Origin: Macrocybe gigantea
Taxonomy: Eukaryota; Basidiomycota; Agaricomycetes; Agaricales; Callistosporiaceae
NCBI GenBank assembly: GCA_011319805.1
Contig: SJRY01000266.1
Span: forward strand, 896,182-960,181
Direction: 5' to 3'
Length of the DNA stretch: 64,000 bases
The notes below the pieces were generated by a model, which was not told where the DNA came from, made no database searches, and worked only from the letters and a program-made list of their open reading frames with translations. The number at the start of each line of letters is the position of its first letter. Position 1 is the stretch's first letter. The translations under genes were made by a program, and so were the position numbers. This document shows positions 13,764 to 25,971 of the stretch, piece after piece.

Positions 13764-16178
13764 ATGTCTGACAATCACTGCAACAGCTCGCAGCGTCCAT
13801 CAAACTCAAATCCTCGTCTGGGGAACAAAGGCAGGTCGGGCGCGGAAAAGCAGAGCCCCATCAGCGCGAACCCCCCGCCCAGCCTTCGTCATTTCGCGCC
13901 AAGATACCCTTCAAATTTGATTTAGAAAGGTCTTTCGCGGCCGTTCCGATCACCCTCGACAAGTTAAGGGCATCCAAAAACTTGCGCACAACTTATGCTC
14001 TTTCCAAGGAGTTATCCTTAGCTGTGCACGCTGCTCTGCATACGATCGATGGACTTCCGGCCCAAGTCTGCGCTGATCAGTCCTATGAACTCTATCGCTT
14101 CGCTGTTACATTTACTGACGCACTATTCCTGAGCCATGTCACAAAGATCCCGGCCAGAAGGACGTCCACATCATCCGAGGAGGTCGCGTCCATCATCTCA
14201 GATTTTGCCGCCGTATACGTCGGGACTTTGCGCACTTTCCTTTCCACTGCCGAAAAAATTTTCCTTGATGTCAAGCCTTTGCCAGCGCTGCCTCGGAATG
14301 TGACCTCGCCCTGCGAGGAAAAAACCGTGTCATCTCTACCTGTCATCCTGAGAGATGCTCTCAATGGGCGAAACGACTCTTCGTCGGACAACTCTTCACT
14401 CAAAAGTTTATACAGCTCTATGAAAACGAGTAACTGGAGAACCAGAGTGATCCGGCGTATCGTCAGACGCCGAAATAGAGCAACAGCCAAACAGGAATTA
14501 TCATCGGGGCCCGACAAGCTCACGCCTGCACGAAACTTTCAGATCGAAATACAGAGGCTGTTTCGTACAGTTCAGCCTTCGGGGCGTAACAACGTTCCGG
14601 ATCCTCCCCGCAAAGTGGGTGGCAAGATACCGAGTCAAGTTAATGACCATTCAGAAATGTGGTTCAACGAAAACGGAACCGTCAAGGCCGCGACAATCCC
14701 TGCTCTTGTTCGCCTTCTCACGTCAAAGGAGGTTGTTTTCGATGCCAACTTTGTGCCTGCATTCTTCCTCTCATTCCGCTTGTTCATGACCCCGACGCAG
14801 CTGTTTGAAGGGCTCTCTCAGCGGTTCCAAGAATTGCCGCTATCCTCATTGTCTTCTCAGGAACTCCGGAAATGGGCTCAGGATGCACCAATCACTCATA
14901 TACTCATCGGTCGGACGATTCTGTTTTGGCTGACGGTCTACTGGCGGCATGATCTTGATAGCGCGGTCTTCGAACCACTACAAGACTTGGCTCTTGCCCG
15001 ACTTGCGTCCGAGCTGCCGGAGTCTTTGGCAATGCAGATTCTGGAAGCATTAGATGCTGTTGGCAGAGAAAGCATAGAACGTAGGAGAAGTCAAAAGGCT
15101 ATCGATTTGCAAGACTTGTATCGAGATGGCCATGTTCCTCTGCCGTCAACCGAATTCAAGATACTTTTTGGCCCTACATCAGATCCTCTCGCCCAACTTT
15201 TGTCTTTCAACACTACAACTGGAAGAGAAGAATTTGCTCGTCAAGTTACGTTGATGATTTCAAGATTATTCCAGCAAGTTGATCCAGAAGACGCTGTAGC
15301 ATTTTGGTTCACCAACAAGGAGTCCGATGCCGGGAGGACGCTCCGTTCGATTGTCCTATTTCAGCGCGCCACGGCTCAGTGGGTTTCAAAGACTGTTCTT
15401 GATTGTTCCGCCATACATGGTCGCGTGCAACTACTCGAATTTTTCCTGGATATTGCCACAGTGAGGGCCGTCATTGTATTAATGCATGGGATGGAACATT
15501 GAAATATCCTTCCAGCGCTGTCTTCGTCTGCGCAACTTCGGCAGCGCACATGCCTTTTTCCTCGGGGTCGCACACTCCGCCATCAGTAGAATGAAACAAA
15601 CTGTTTTGGTAGGTCTTTTGCATTTGAACCATCCATTCAGGGCATTTATGACTGGAAAGCGTGTGGGAATACTCTCTAAAGGACAATATCAGGCTTTGGA
15701 TGATTTTTTCGATGGCCACAACAATTTTTCTGCCTACCGTGAGGCGCTCCCGCCGACGGAGCCCACGGTTCCATTCTTAGGTGAATGGCTCCGCCGTCTT
15801 CATGCTGTCCTTTCTTCATCGCATTTCTTAGCGCCATTCCAAAGGGATATCATATCGTTGAAGGAAATATTAGAGAACACCGGACGCAAGACCAGGGACG
15901 GAAAGCAAGCCGTGGTCAATTTTCAGGCCTTTCGAGTGGTCATGCGCACTGTGCAAGGTCCACATCTCATCGGACTCTGGTCCCTTAGCAATTACTGACT
16001 TTTGGATTCAGCCATGCAAGGTGGCTTGATCGCTTATGACTGTCTGTGCAGTGATGAGTTTGCGAGGTGGTACGAGAGTCACCTCAAGAAGTGCCCGAAA
16101 GAACAGGAAGAGAAAACGAATGATGCCTTGTACAGGATTAGGCACGTATTCTTGGATTCGGCTTCGCATATTCGCTGA
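13764..16178 (+). CDS. Ras guanine-nucleotide exchange factor (RasGEF_N + CDC25-type catalytic domain)
   Basis: The bulk of the protein is one long exon to 15460. A REM/RasGEF_N segment reads WFNENGTVKAATIPALVRLL then FVPAFFLSFRLFMTPTQLFE. The catalytic CDC25 homology region includes AQWVSKTVLDCSAIHGRVQL, LRLRNFGSAHAFFLGVAHSA, ISRMKQT and, near the end, FLGEWLRRLHAVLSSSHFL. The last exon, joined across a 54-bp intron near 15956-16009, reads LCSDEFARWYESHLKKCPKE and stops at TGA 16176. Such proteins load Ras-family GTPases with GTP, upstream of cAMP and MAPK signalling. The 5' end is uncertain: ATG 13764 opens a Ser/Asn/Pro-rich N-terminus but requires a frame change around 13900 to join the long exon; an upstream start with introns is possible. 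Confidence 0.82.
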
Positions 16179-16490
16179 ACGTTACACGCAGCTCCATCCG
16201 CGAGCCCAAGGAACCTCTTCTAAATCATATCAACCACCCTTGGAAATGTTTCCTGTCGGGGTCGTTTCCGAAAGATTACAAACTATGCCCAGTCGCCAGT
16301 AATGGCCTGAAGCCGTAGTGTAGACAGGACAATAAACAATCTTGATCCCATGCTCTTAAATGAAGGCAGCAATTCAACTTGTGGGAGATGGTACACCTCA
16401 TACTGTCTTGCGTCGATACTATATTTAGGAATCGTCAAGAACCATAGAGAATCATATGTCATGGGAGAAAGTGCATGTGGTAGCCCTAGA
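16179..16490. other. Intergenic between convergent RasGEF and L17 genes
   Basis: No coding evidence; presumably overlapping 3' UTRs. Confidence 0.4.
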
Positions 16491-17337
16491 TTATGCCCGT
16501 GCTGCCTCAATTCGTTTCCTGGCCACTTGACGCCTGTTCAAAACACCAAGAGAGCTCCGAGCAACTTGGCTGGTACTCTTTTCGACTTCAACATCGGATG
16601 CAGAAAGAATAATTTCGACATGTGTCGGGTGACCCTGGTATGGGTTGATGCGACCGTGTGCCCTGTACGTCCGGCGACGGGTTTTCTGTAAGGATAATAT
16701 TGGTCTGCCTATCGCTAGATAATAAAAGGAGCTTATAACATACTGGTGCCTGTTGGACGACGATGTTTTTGATGATCAGGTCCTCGAGCTCAATGTTTTT
16801 GGCATCAGCATTGGACTCGGCATTCTTGAGCAAGCGTAGCATGTATTTGATCGATTTTTCGGGCCAACGACCTTATCGCAGTTGTAAATTAAAGGTCAAT
16901 AGTAATGAAATTGCAAAGTAAAGCGCACCTTGGGTCGCTTTAAACTCCTTAGCCTGACTAGCACGTCCAACGCCCCCCGAAAATCTCCGGAAAGGAATGA
17001 CTCGTTTGTGTTCCTTGACGTCGCCGAGGTAGGCATAGGCCTTTGTGAGTTTCATCCCTTCGAATAAGCGACATATCAGCATTCTACCGCCCATAAATAC
17101 CCTAAATAATCCGACCTGTGATAGCAGCTGCGACTTCACGCATATTTTTGAAGTGCGTGCGTAGGTATTCGCCCCGGGCCCGCGATGCTGTGGCGTAACA
17201 TATTAGAGGGGAGCTTTATCGTTGGTGAGCGTGGCGACTAACTCTTTTCGGGGTTTGTGGCGAGAGCGGCAGCAGCGTATCGAACTAAAGAGGTATTAGA
17301 GACGCTTCTGTCTGACGGGCGAGCAAAACTCACCCAT
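16491..17337 (-). CDS. rpl17: 60S ribosomal protein L17 (uL22)
   Basis: The first coding exon is just 4 nt (ATGG, 17337-17334) before a GTGAGT donor; exon 2 begins [14 protein letters not shown]. Later exons read [91 protein letters not shown] and the C-terminus [14 protein letters not shown] before TAA (16493-16491). This matches eukaryotic L17 essentially end to end. Introns interrupt it at least five times, as is common for basidiomycete ribosomal genes, and no frame break is present. It shares a 624-bp upstream region with the divergent Rictor gene. Confidence 0.95.
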
Positions 17338-17961
17338 CTTGATGTCTTGAAGTTGTCGAGCCCGTCTTGCAAGGAAAATGTTGCCTTGGACGGACGCGCC
17401 AGATTGTGGCTGAAACCTTATTCGTACAGTTTTTCGGCATCTTCCGAACAGCATTTTAACCAGACTTCGTTTATCATCCTTCCTGCTCCATGGTAACTGC
17501 AAAAAGCTGAAATTAATGAAACACTGCTGGTCCGAGTTGATGAAGTGGTGTGTTATGTCTACTGGGTCTCCACTACGATATTTTGACTTGGGTTAGCAAA
17601 GACTGAGATCAAAAACATGAAGTATAGTGGAGACTCCGAAAAGTTAGCCGCCATCGGGTTCTTCGACATGCATTAGTAGTATGTATGTACAAACTTGATA
17701 GCTGGTCAAGAAAAATACAGTTCTCGTTACTTGACCAACGGTGCTGGAGATAAGATTGCAGGTAAGGTCGTGGGAATATATCATCCGATGTGGCGGAGTT
17801 GCCAAAACGAGCCATTGGCATCGGGTGAAGTCACGAATGGCTGTGGCTAAACCAATCACTCCCGTTTCACTGACTTCCTGGACACCTTAACTAACGTGAC
17901 GCGCTCACGTTCGCTGCGAACACGTCGCTCATACGCCTCTGATCCTATTTGAGTGGGCAAG
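17338..17961. promoter_or_regulatory. Divergent promoter region, L17 / Rictor
   Basis: No recognisable gene. An inverted repeat ACGTGA-CGCGC-TCACGT lies at 17894-17910, 52 bp upstream of the Rictor ATG. Short minus-strand ORFs at 17609-17859 have no motif. Confidence 0.4.
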
Positions 17962-20900
17962 ATGTCCGGTTTCCTCAATCTGCATCCAGGGAACGGCACT
18001 GCTGGCACAGGATCGTCCTCTTATACCCTTGTCAACAGTCCCGCCGATGGAGCCGGGCCAGATAACACATTCTCTTTCGCTCAGCTAGAAGGAAAGGATT
18101 CTTGGGAACAGGTGATATTAAAGTCTCGACCTCTTGTTTGAGCTGAAGCTTTTGACACCTTATCGCCTCTAGTTAGAACTCCTGAACAAGGAATTGCTCC
18201 TGGAGCAGAGAATCATGGAGGGGGCAGAGAACCTCTTAACATGCGGCTGCTCGTGAATACGACCTCCGCCCCGATCAGTTTCCGTTCGGTTTGCTCATAC
18301 GCAGTTGTTCAGGATTCACTCCGGTCACAAGTGGAAACTGAGCTTGGGATGGCTAAGACCAAGATCGATGCCATTCTGAAACGCATCGAGGCATGTTAGT
18401 AATGTTCATGGAAGCTGTCATGTCCGCCGATTCACCGTGCTTGCAGTGAATTTGGGGGTCAAGGCGAGAGCAGTGAACGGAGCGCCTTCCAGAAACCGGA
18501 GGACGTCGGAGGAACGACCGTCATCTTTACAATTGCCCAGTCCCAAGGACAAAGAAGACCAAGGTATATATGCCAATAAATATGCCATCCGAGGGTTTAC
18601 GAAGGTGGTTGTAGATAACTTTCGAACCGCATTGCATCATGCGTCGGGCTATCTCAAGACCTTGCAATCTCTGAGACAGGCAAAGACAATCCTCCCTCGG
18701 TTCCAACTTTTCATTTACTTGATCACTCAGGCAGATGTTGACGAGGCGAATCATGACATATTCGAGACCATCTCAAAACTCACCGAGATATTACGGCGTA
18801 ATCTTCGAGTTCGCTACGAGTTAAGTGCTGCCGATGTGCTCCAGTCGTGAGTTAGCCTTCCGGAGGTTGCCCGCAGTCTAGCAATTCACTGTGCCTATAG
18901 CGCGTCACCATTCTTGGCAGATAAATACTCGAAAGTCTGCCATGCTGCCGTATACAGACTGTTGCGGCACGCTCTTGTTGATTGCGAATCTGTTAAGGCC
19001 ATTACAGGCAGGCTCGACTGGTATATCGTCAGGTGATATGTGGCATGTATTGTTTAAGAAAGTCACTGAATACAGAACAGGTCGTTGAATCGGGATAACA
19101 AGTTCGCCATCGAGAAAGAGCAAGCCGTTAAATTAATTCGCGCTATGATCGAAACTGGTACCGTTCGCCATGAACTCCCAATCGGGGGCGGAACATGCAT
19201 AGTACCTCTTTCCGAGCCTATTATGCGTGCTCTCATCGCCATTGCAGAACATGCTGAGGATCCTTTTCGGTTGATATGCATTCAAACCCTGGCAGAAATT
19301 TGTATGTTGCGATGTAACTATCGTCCTTTTGCCTTCAGATGTTAACCTGTCCGTAGTACTCTTGGACATAGGCCTTGTCTCAAGGACGGGTGGTACTCGC
19401 TTCTTGCTTCAACTCCTCTCCGATGGACCCCCAGAAATTGTACCGCTGCTTACGACGACATTTCTGCACGTTGCAGACTCGCCTCGGACCAGAGCGTATC
19501 TTCGAGTAGGATCTGACTTGGAGGTCTGTGCACAGCACAAGTCTTACGCGCTGGTGAATCATCTGAAATGCTCCAGGTAGCAGCATCCGCTATCACAGAT
19601 GCTTATGGAAAAGGGTTAGAGCATGTTGACCAGATGCGAAATTGTGCAAAGATCATGCAGATGATGCTCCGGACATGGAGTGGTTTGTTTGACAACTCTG
19701 GCAACCATGGGAACTGACTGACATGATTCTAGGTCTAATGTATTTCTGCATGGACGATATGCGTGCAATTCGTTCCTTGATCAACACTTTACGCATACCA
19801 TCGCTTGAGTCCCGGGTTTGTATATTTATTTTATTTTATACTTGTCATGGTTAGTCGTTCTTACAGCATTGCAGGATATCATTTTAGATATGTTTTTTGA
19901 TCTGTTGAATATCAAGTCGCCAGAATGGTATCAGACTTTCATCGACGGCCGCAGGTTAACCAGTAAATACTGAATTATTTCAGCTTGCTCACAAAGAAGA
20001 TGAACCTTTCTCCTTCAGTGTATCGGAAATCAAAGGACGCCGCAGATCAACTGCCACGACAAGAGACAGACGCCTCAATTGAGCGTACCTACCAACCGCT
20101 TAGATTAACAGACCAATACATAGCTCTATTGGTCCTCGTGTTCGATCAGGCTGGAATTTGTGATGTCAGTCATGACTACAAATAGCGTCATAGAGGCTGA
20201 TTAGTCGTTAAAGGCGCTTACCTGCGTGATCGAGGAATCGACGGCGGGATCCAATCTCTCGAGAAAGGCGACCCTTTTGATGGCGGAGATCCTGCAAATG
20301 GCAAACCGTGTACTACCTTTATCTCTCGCGGCGAAGATACAGGTAATGGATGTCCGGCTTATCTGCCGTACTTGATTTGTTAAAACGCGAAGTAGGCGGT
20401 TCCCCAAGTGTTTACAATGGCTACAGACTTCGACGACGGTGAACATCGGATTATTGGAACAACCACCATGTCGGCCATTGATAGCTTCAATCGCAACCGG
20501 GCAAGGTTGCAAGTAACGAACATCAAGCCCAACCGTCCAAGGTGGGCTGTTCTGCTTTGCTTATTTCAGTATACTTCAGTGGTAATTGAATGACAGGGCT
20601 AATTCCGTTGAAGATGTCGTTCGGAGAGGTCAAAGACAGGTTGAGCAGGTCAAGCTCAAGATGAGCATGCAAATGGATGATAAGACTTTCCAGTCGTCAC
20701 TCCTGGAGACACAGGTATGGACTTCTTACTGTTATGTTTTCGCTTTCCACCCAATAATCCCCTGTCCAGGTGATGCTGACGAAGGATCATACCAAATGGA
20801 ATTTCGACACACTTCAAGAACTCATTGATGGTCCTCTTCTGAACCCGAAGCGGATGGAAGAAGCGATTAAGGTGTCGCGTTTTATACGCCGCCTCATGTC

Positions 20901-23323
20901 CTTTTTCCATCCGTTCAGCCATAGATTTTCTGACATACCTCGGCTTAAGGTACGACCCGTGCCCTCGCCAGCATCTCTGTTACTGACCGCAACAAGTCAA
21001 ACATTAAATGGGTTCGCCTCGGGTGCTCGCTGATGGGGACTTTAATGCAAAGCCCTGATGGTGTCAGATATCTCAGTAATGAAGACCAATTCTTGGCTCA
21101 GATTGTCAAGGGCTTCGCCCAGCTAGATCCCGTGAGTTAACAAGCGTTGACTTGTACTGTATGCTCATTTGGGATGAAGTTTAACGGCTTGCCTGATTCG
21201 GATCCGATATTTTCAAAGAAACGTGTAGCAGAGACACTGACGTATGGCTATCTGGAGATGCTTGGAACGTTAAGCAAATATAAAGAAGGGATTGAGTGAG
21301 CTGAAATTCAACCTCTCAGCAAAATACTGAACGCTAACGCTTTACAAGGCTGTTGGAGAAATTTAAGGTGTTCACGGCCTTCTATCATCTGAGTGAGTTG
21401 CGAAGTCGAGAAGACCTGACGAAGGGTATCATCGAGAATCTGGACTACAGCATGTAAGTTGTGCCCTTGGTCTATGTTAGTGTAGAGCACAAACTCCTTT
21501 TTCAGTGATGGCCATCCACGCATTGTCCTATCAAAAGCGCTCACTTCAAGCTATAAGGTAGTCCATAACACTTCCGCCTTCTTTGCTTTCGCCTCACCAT
21601 TAGCAGCATATTCGTTTATATGCCACTCAACATCTAGGCGAACTCATTCGCGCCTCTTCGACGGCTAACGCTTGGACGCTGCGACTTCTCCTGACTCAGC
21701 TCTACGACCCCGCCCCCGAAGTTTGTGAACTCGCCGTGCACTTCCTCGAGGAAGCATGCGAATCCAAGGATATTTTACAGCTCGTTGTGGAGATGCAGCC
21801 CATGATGGATCACTTGGGCGAGATCGGTCATCCACTTCTTCTGAAGTAAGTCTTCTTTGTTGAACATGGACATGATCTCGGACATTATCCCAAGGTTCAT
21901 GTCGACACCTGTTGGTTTCCGTATCTATATGATGCCGGTTACATCGATCGAGAAATGGAGATGTGGTTCCACGTAAGAAGCCTATCAGATTGACACTTAC
22001 GAAATAGTACTCAGCCATATCTAAGGAGCGCAATATCTACTACGTCATTCAAGTCGAGGTGTTCTTGGCGAAGACTTTTAACTCTACTGGGGACGATGAT
22101 GAGGATGAATTGTCAGCGATCAGCTTCTATAAATACTCTCCTCTTACGCCACGAACAGGGCATTTGAGAGCATGGTGCCACCACACTTTTACGGCGAAAT
22201 GGCGAAGACGGAGCTCGGTTGCCAAATTCTGCAAGAAAAAGGACACTTTTCTGAATTCTCGCAATTCATACGGCAGCACGGTCACGAAAGTGAGGACACT
22301 GAACTGATCATGAAATTGAAAAGCATCCTGTGGGCTGTTGTACGTTCCAGCTTTGTATCGCTTTGTTTGGTTGTCGTAATCGTTTTTACATAGGGAAACG
22401 TTGGCGCCACCAGGGCGGTCTGCCCTTCCTGGAGGATGAAGAGATCATCCCGGCTGTTCTCGACATCGCCGAGAAATCTCTCATTCCATCCATTAGAGGG
22501 TATGTCTACTGTCTTTCGGCTATCATCCACGTCTTATTCATTTCTGTCTTCAGGACATGCTTCTTTGTGCTAGGATTGATATCGTCAACCTCGCAAGGCG
22601 CTGAAATACTGGACGATTATCAATGGGAAGCTACGCTTTCGCCGTTGGGTCTGCCTACAGGGTTGTGTGTCCCGCTGGACTTTCAGACGTTTGTCACGGT
22701 AAGATGTACGACGTGTTGATATGGTCAATCGGTTTCTAACGTTCCAACAGATACCTGCATGGGCTACCACTCAGCCGGAGGCCGACAAGCGATTGGCGCC
22801 GCCTGCATCGGAAACAGAGCTTGAAGTACTGACAGCTATTCAGCACCTCGGCAATAGTGTCATTGCCAACGCAGCGTCAAGGTCTCTCGCGAAGTATGCG
22901 CAATGCATTGACTGAATGGTGTTAGCACTGAACGCTGTTTCCTAGGATGAAATCCGGCAGGAATACAAACCTGTCTTCTCTTCTCCTGTGATGTTCTTCC
23001 GTGTCCTTCATGTGATCTCCACCCAACGATATCGGCTGCCTGTGCGCCGATACATTATGGACCTGTTCAACATCGAGCTCGATGAAGAGGTCATCGACAC
23101 GTTCGAGCAGTCGGCGTCATCGCTGCTGATGACTTCTTCGACAGAACCGCCTCCGACGGACGTCGGGCAATTGCACATGTTCGGACACTTGGGCCGGACG
23201 ACGGAGAGCGACGATGATGACGTGGATGATTTGGATGGGGCAACGACCCTTCCTGGGCCCGTCAAGGAGCAACCGAAGATTAGCTTACGGCCTGTCAGCA
23301 AGATCATCGGGTTCGCGGTATGA
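17962..23323 (+). CDS. TORC2 subunit Rictor/Ste20 (Avo3) homologue
   Basis: Many short introns. The N-terminus has an HR1/REM-like coiled coil (LEQRIMEGAENLL... DSLRSQVETELGMAKTKIDA). Rictor-type armadillo repeats follow: LMYFCMDDMRAIRSLINTLR, DIILDMFFDLLNIKSPEW; then the conserved middle and Rictor_V regions HIRLYATQHLGELIR, LLTQLYDPAPEVCELAVHFL, YIDREMEMWFH, VPPHFYGEMAKTELGCQILQ, KSILWAVGNVGAT, CFFVLGLISSTSQGAEIL. These align in order with human Rictor. TORC2 containing it regulates AGC kinases, actin and sphingolipid homeostasis at the plasma membrane. Single-base frame breaks are apparent near 18239 (run of A) and 22412 (run of G). The C-terminal exon ends ISLRPVSKIIGFAV at TGA 23321. Confidence 0.92.
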
Positions 23324-23653
23324 CCGATTTTTTATGAATCCTGTTTCTTTTCCCCTCGCCACTTTCATTGCTTCATCTGTGTTAACGTTTTTCGAGCAAT
23401 CTTTTTTTTTCCTTCCTCAGCAGATATTCTTTTATTTTGAATTTTCCTCTCCGGACAGGTCTAAAATTATTCTAGTGTGTACTCTGGATTCATGTAGCTA
23501 TATCGTTGTCAGGCAGTCCCCGCCGTATACCATGCAATTTCCTATATGCACGCCAACTAAGGTGGGTGACAGCACGAATGTGTGACGGTTGGTGTGACCC
23601 GAAAATAGCCATCCAAGTCCGTTTGCAGGAAACCAACTCGATTCGTAAACACC
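23324..23653. other. Intergenic, Rictor 3' end to NDUFS4 start
   Basis: T-rich 3' flank of Rictor and the short NDUFS4 promoter; no gene seen. Confidence 0.4.
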
Positions 23654-24424
23654 ATGTCTGCTTCACTTTTACAAGCCTGCAAGCAGGCTAGCCGGGCTCC
23701 TACGAGGAGCCTGTTACGCAACACGAATCTGTCAATGCTGTCAATACGTGGCATGGCAGCGGACGCGCAGGGCTCGGTCGCGGAGAGACCGAGTGAAGGG
23801 CGGAAGGATATTGTTGCGCCAACGCCCGCCCCCCGTGAGGTTCTCGTTGCGGACGTGATCAGTGGCGCTCCAGGTGAGCTTTTGCTATTCCAATAATGCT
23901 TCAACTTTTGCTTTCCTGTATTCTGAAGGCGAACTCCGACATCGGGCTGTGCGAATCTACCAGCCCACGCGCAACACGATGCAGAGCGGCTCTGCCAAGT
24001 CAGACCGCTGGAGGATTGATTGGGATACTCTTCAGGGCGCCGGACGTTGGGAGAACCCTTTGATGGGATATGCCAGCTCGTGAGTTTTGTTTGTTTGAGG
24101 TCGGGTTGCAGTCGTCTCATCTGTGTCAGTGCGGATTACATGCAAGGAACTCGCATCTCGTTCAGGTCAAAGGAGGATGCCATTCACTTTGCGGAGAAGC
24201 AAGGTACGTCTATCGTTGACAATTTTACGAAACGAAGGTTAAAAGCCTTTGATTTTAGGATGGGATTACTACGTGTACGTCTCTGGTTATTTGTCGGAAC
24301 CAAACGCTGACTTTTTTTTTCCTCGGATAGCCAAGACCCTGCGCCAAAAAGGATTCCTCCAAAGAACTATGCAGAGAACTATCAGTACCACCCGGACAAG
24401 TTGCGTCTGATGAAGACAAAGTAG
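23654..24424 (+). CDS. NADH:ubiquinone oxidoreductase 18-21 kDa subunit (NDUFS4), complex I
   Basis: Exons 23654-23873, 23939-24079, 24130-24203, 24259-24274 (16 nt), 24331-24424, all with GT..AG junctions and no frame break. The N-terminus (MSASLLQACKQASRAPTRSL) is a basic, amphipathic mitochondrial presequence. Conserved NDUFS4 motifs: RAVRIYQPTRNTMQSG, WRIDWDTLQGAGRWENPLMG, ISFRSKEDAIHFAEKQGWDY and a C-terminus PPKNYAENYQYHP. NDUFS4 stabilises the NADH-oxidising N module of complex I in the matrix arm. A perfect 12-bp palindrome TATCACGTGATA follows 18 bp after the stop (24443-24454). Confidence 0.95.
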
Positions 24425-24442
24425 AGTACGATGGATGTATTG

Positions 24443-24454
24443 TATCACGTGATA
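24443..24454. promoter_or_regulatory. Palindromic E-box TATCACGTGATA
   Basis: Perfect 12-bp palindrome containing CACGTG, about 90 bp upstream of the phosphotransfer gene ATG (24544) and just after the NDUFS4 stop. Matches the bHLH (Cbf1-like) consensus TCACGTGA. Confidence 0.45.
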
Positions 24455-24543
24455 TACGTCATTGGACGGTATTGACCGAGAGATAATCAGTGAGGGCGCC
24501 TGTCAGTTTTGGGCCTGATTAGCTACTGTTTGCTTCTGCCACC

Positions 24544-25409
24544 ATGGCCGACAACGCTACCAAGCCAGTGCATACTTCCTCATCGAGGAGAGAGGAGCCA
24601 AAGACGCAGACTGATCCCTCGACGTCGTCTGCGGCGCCGCCTCCCGTCACCGAGCAGTCCAAGAAGGACGCAACAAAGCCAGAGCCCGAGCACCCCCCAT
24701 CACCGCCGCCCGCTAATGAAGCAGATAAGAAGAAAGAGGCGGAGCCGATCAAGACAGAGGCAGACAAGGAAGTCGATGAAGAAGTGACAGCGGAAGTACG
24801 TTTCTTATAGCTATAGCTTCTCCTCATGGGCGTGCCTTCAATTCGATCGTCACTGTTGTGCAGCCGGAAGCAAGCATTATCAACATGGAGACATTCACTC
24901 AGATACTCGAACTCGACGAGGACGAAGATTCGCGCGAATTCTCGAAAGGCATGGTGTGGGCTTACTTTACGCAGGCAGAGAGCACATTCAAAGAAATGGA
25001 CCAGGAGCTGTGCGTTCGTCTGCTTATTGCCCAGGCTTGCGCTTAGGCTGTGCTCCCCCAACATGTGGCTCATGGATATGCGCCATTTTTTCTTGTTCCC
25101 ATCTCGTTCTGTGCGAAATGCACGGAATATGACAGGTCAAAGAAGGACCTGAACAAGCTCTCATCGCTCGGACACTTTTTGAAAGGGTCCTCCGCCGCTC
25201 TCGGCCTCTTGAAGGTGCAGTCATCGTGTGAAAAGATCCAGCATTATGGCCACAAACGGGACGAGGAGAAGGGGCTGGACCTCACGGAGGCGGAGGCACT
25301 ATCCAGGATCGAGCGATTGATCACACAAGTGAAGAAAGAATACAAGATAGCACACGATTGGCTGGAGAAGTGGTTTGAGGTAAATTCCAAGCCGGACGAG
25401 GGATCCTAA
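24544..25409 (+). CDS. Histidine-containing phosphotransfer (HPt) protein, Ypd1-like
   Basis: Exons 24544-24795, 24864-25009, 25136-25409. A Pro/Lys/Glu-rich N-terminal extension of about 85 residues precedes the HPt fold: MVWAYFTQAESTFKEMDQEL, then LNKLSSLGHFLKGSSAALGL, where the His of GHFLKGSS is the phospho-accepting residue of the Ypd1/Mpr1 family. These proteins relay phosphate from hybrid histidine kinases to Ssk1 and Skn7 response regulators in osmotic and oxidative stress signalling. The extension is longer than in budding-yeast Ypd1. The C-terminus is taken as the TAA at 25407, but GAG|GTAAAT before it could be a splice donor leading to a further exon. Confidence 0.88.
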
Positions 25410-25971
25410 CAAACATCAGGAGGCATGCAGCGTGCATTGCAGAATCGCGTGGAACGCTGCACATCACGAGGGATGGTGGAGATTTTATTCTACGTCCAGA
25501 AGCAATGGGAGGCATCGGCGCTTTGTATTCACCCCACCTCCATTGTTCCTTTTATCCGATCCACAGGGATGCTTTACCTTCTTTCTTCATGTGTTTTTTT
25601 TTTTGCAGATACCGCAGTTTGTTCGGCCGCGTTCTTTTACTTTTTTTTTCCCTTCCCCCACGGCGCAGGAGGAGAAAGATGGAGGATATAATCACGGGGT
25701 CATAAGATATCAAGGCACATTTACTGATTTTTTCCTGATGCTGGGCGTTGGAACGAAAGGATGGCGCGGAGCAGATGACGTCGTGGTACGATGAATCTAG
25801 ATTCGCATGATCCGAGCTTTGCACGTGATTCTGACGTCACGCGTGTCCTGCAAAAAAACGTGACACAGTGCAAGCCAAGAGAGCTGATGCCTTCCCCATG
25901 CGTCGACAATCTCCTCAAACCTCTCACTGTCTCCCGCCCCCACAGCCCCTCCAGGCAGCTCACGCAGGCAG
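25410..25971. promoter_or_regulatory. Upstream region of NCA2 with E-box, CRE and MCB-type motifs
   Basis: No gene recognised. CACGTG at 25822-25827, the palindrome TGACGTCA at 25832-25839 and an overlapping ACGCGT at 25839-25844 form a 23-bp cluster about 130 bp upstream of the NCA2 ATG. T-runs at about 25596 and 25640 belong to the 3' flank of the preceding gene. Confidence 0.45.
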
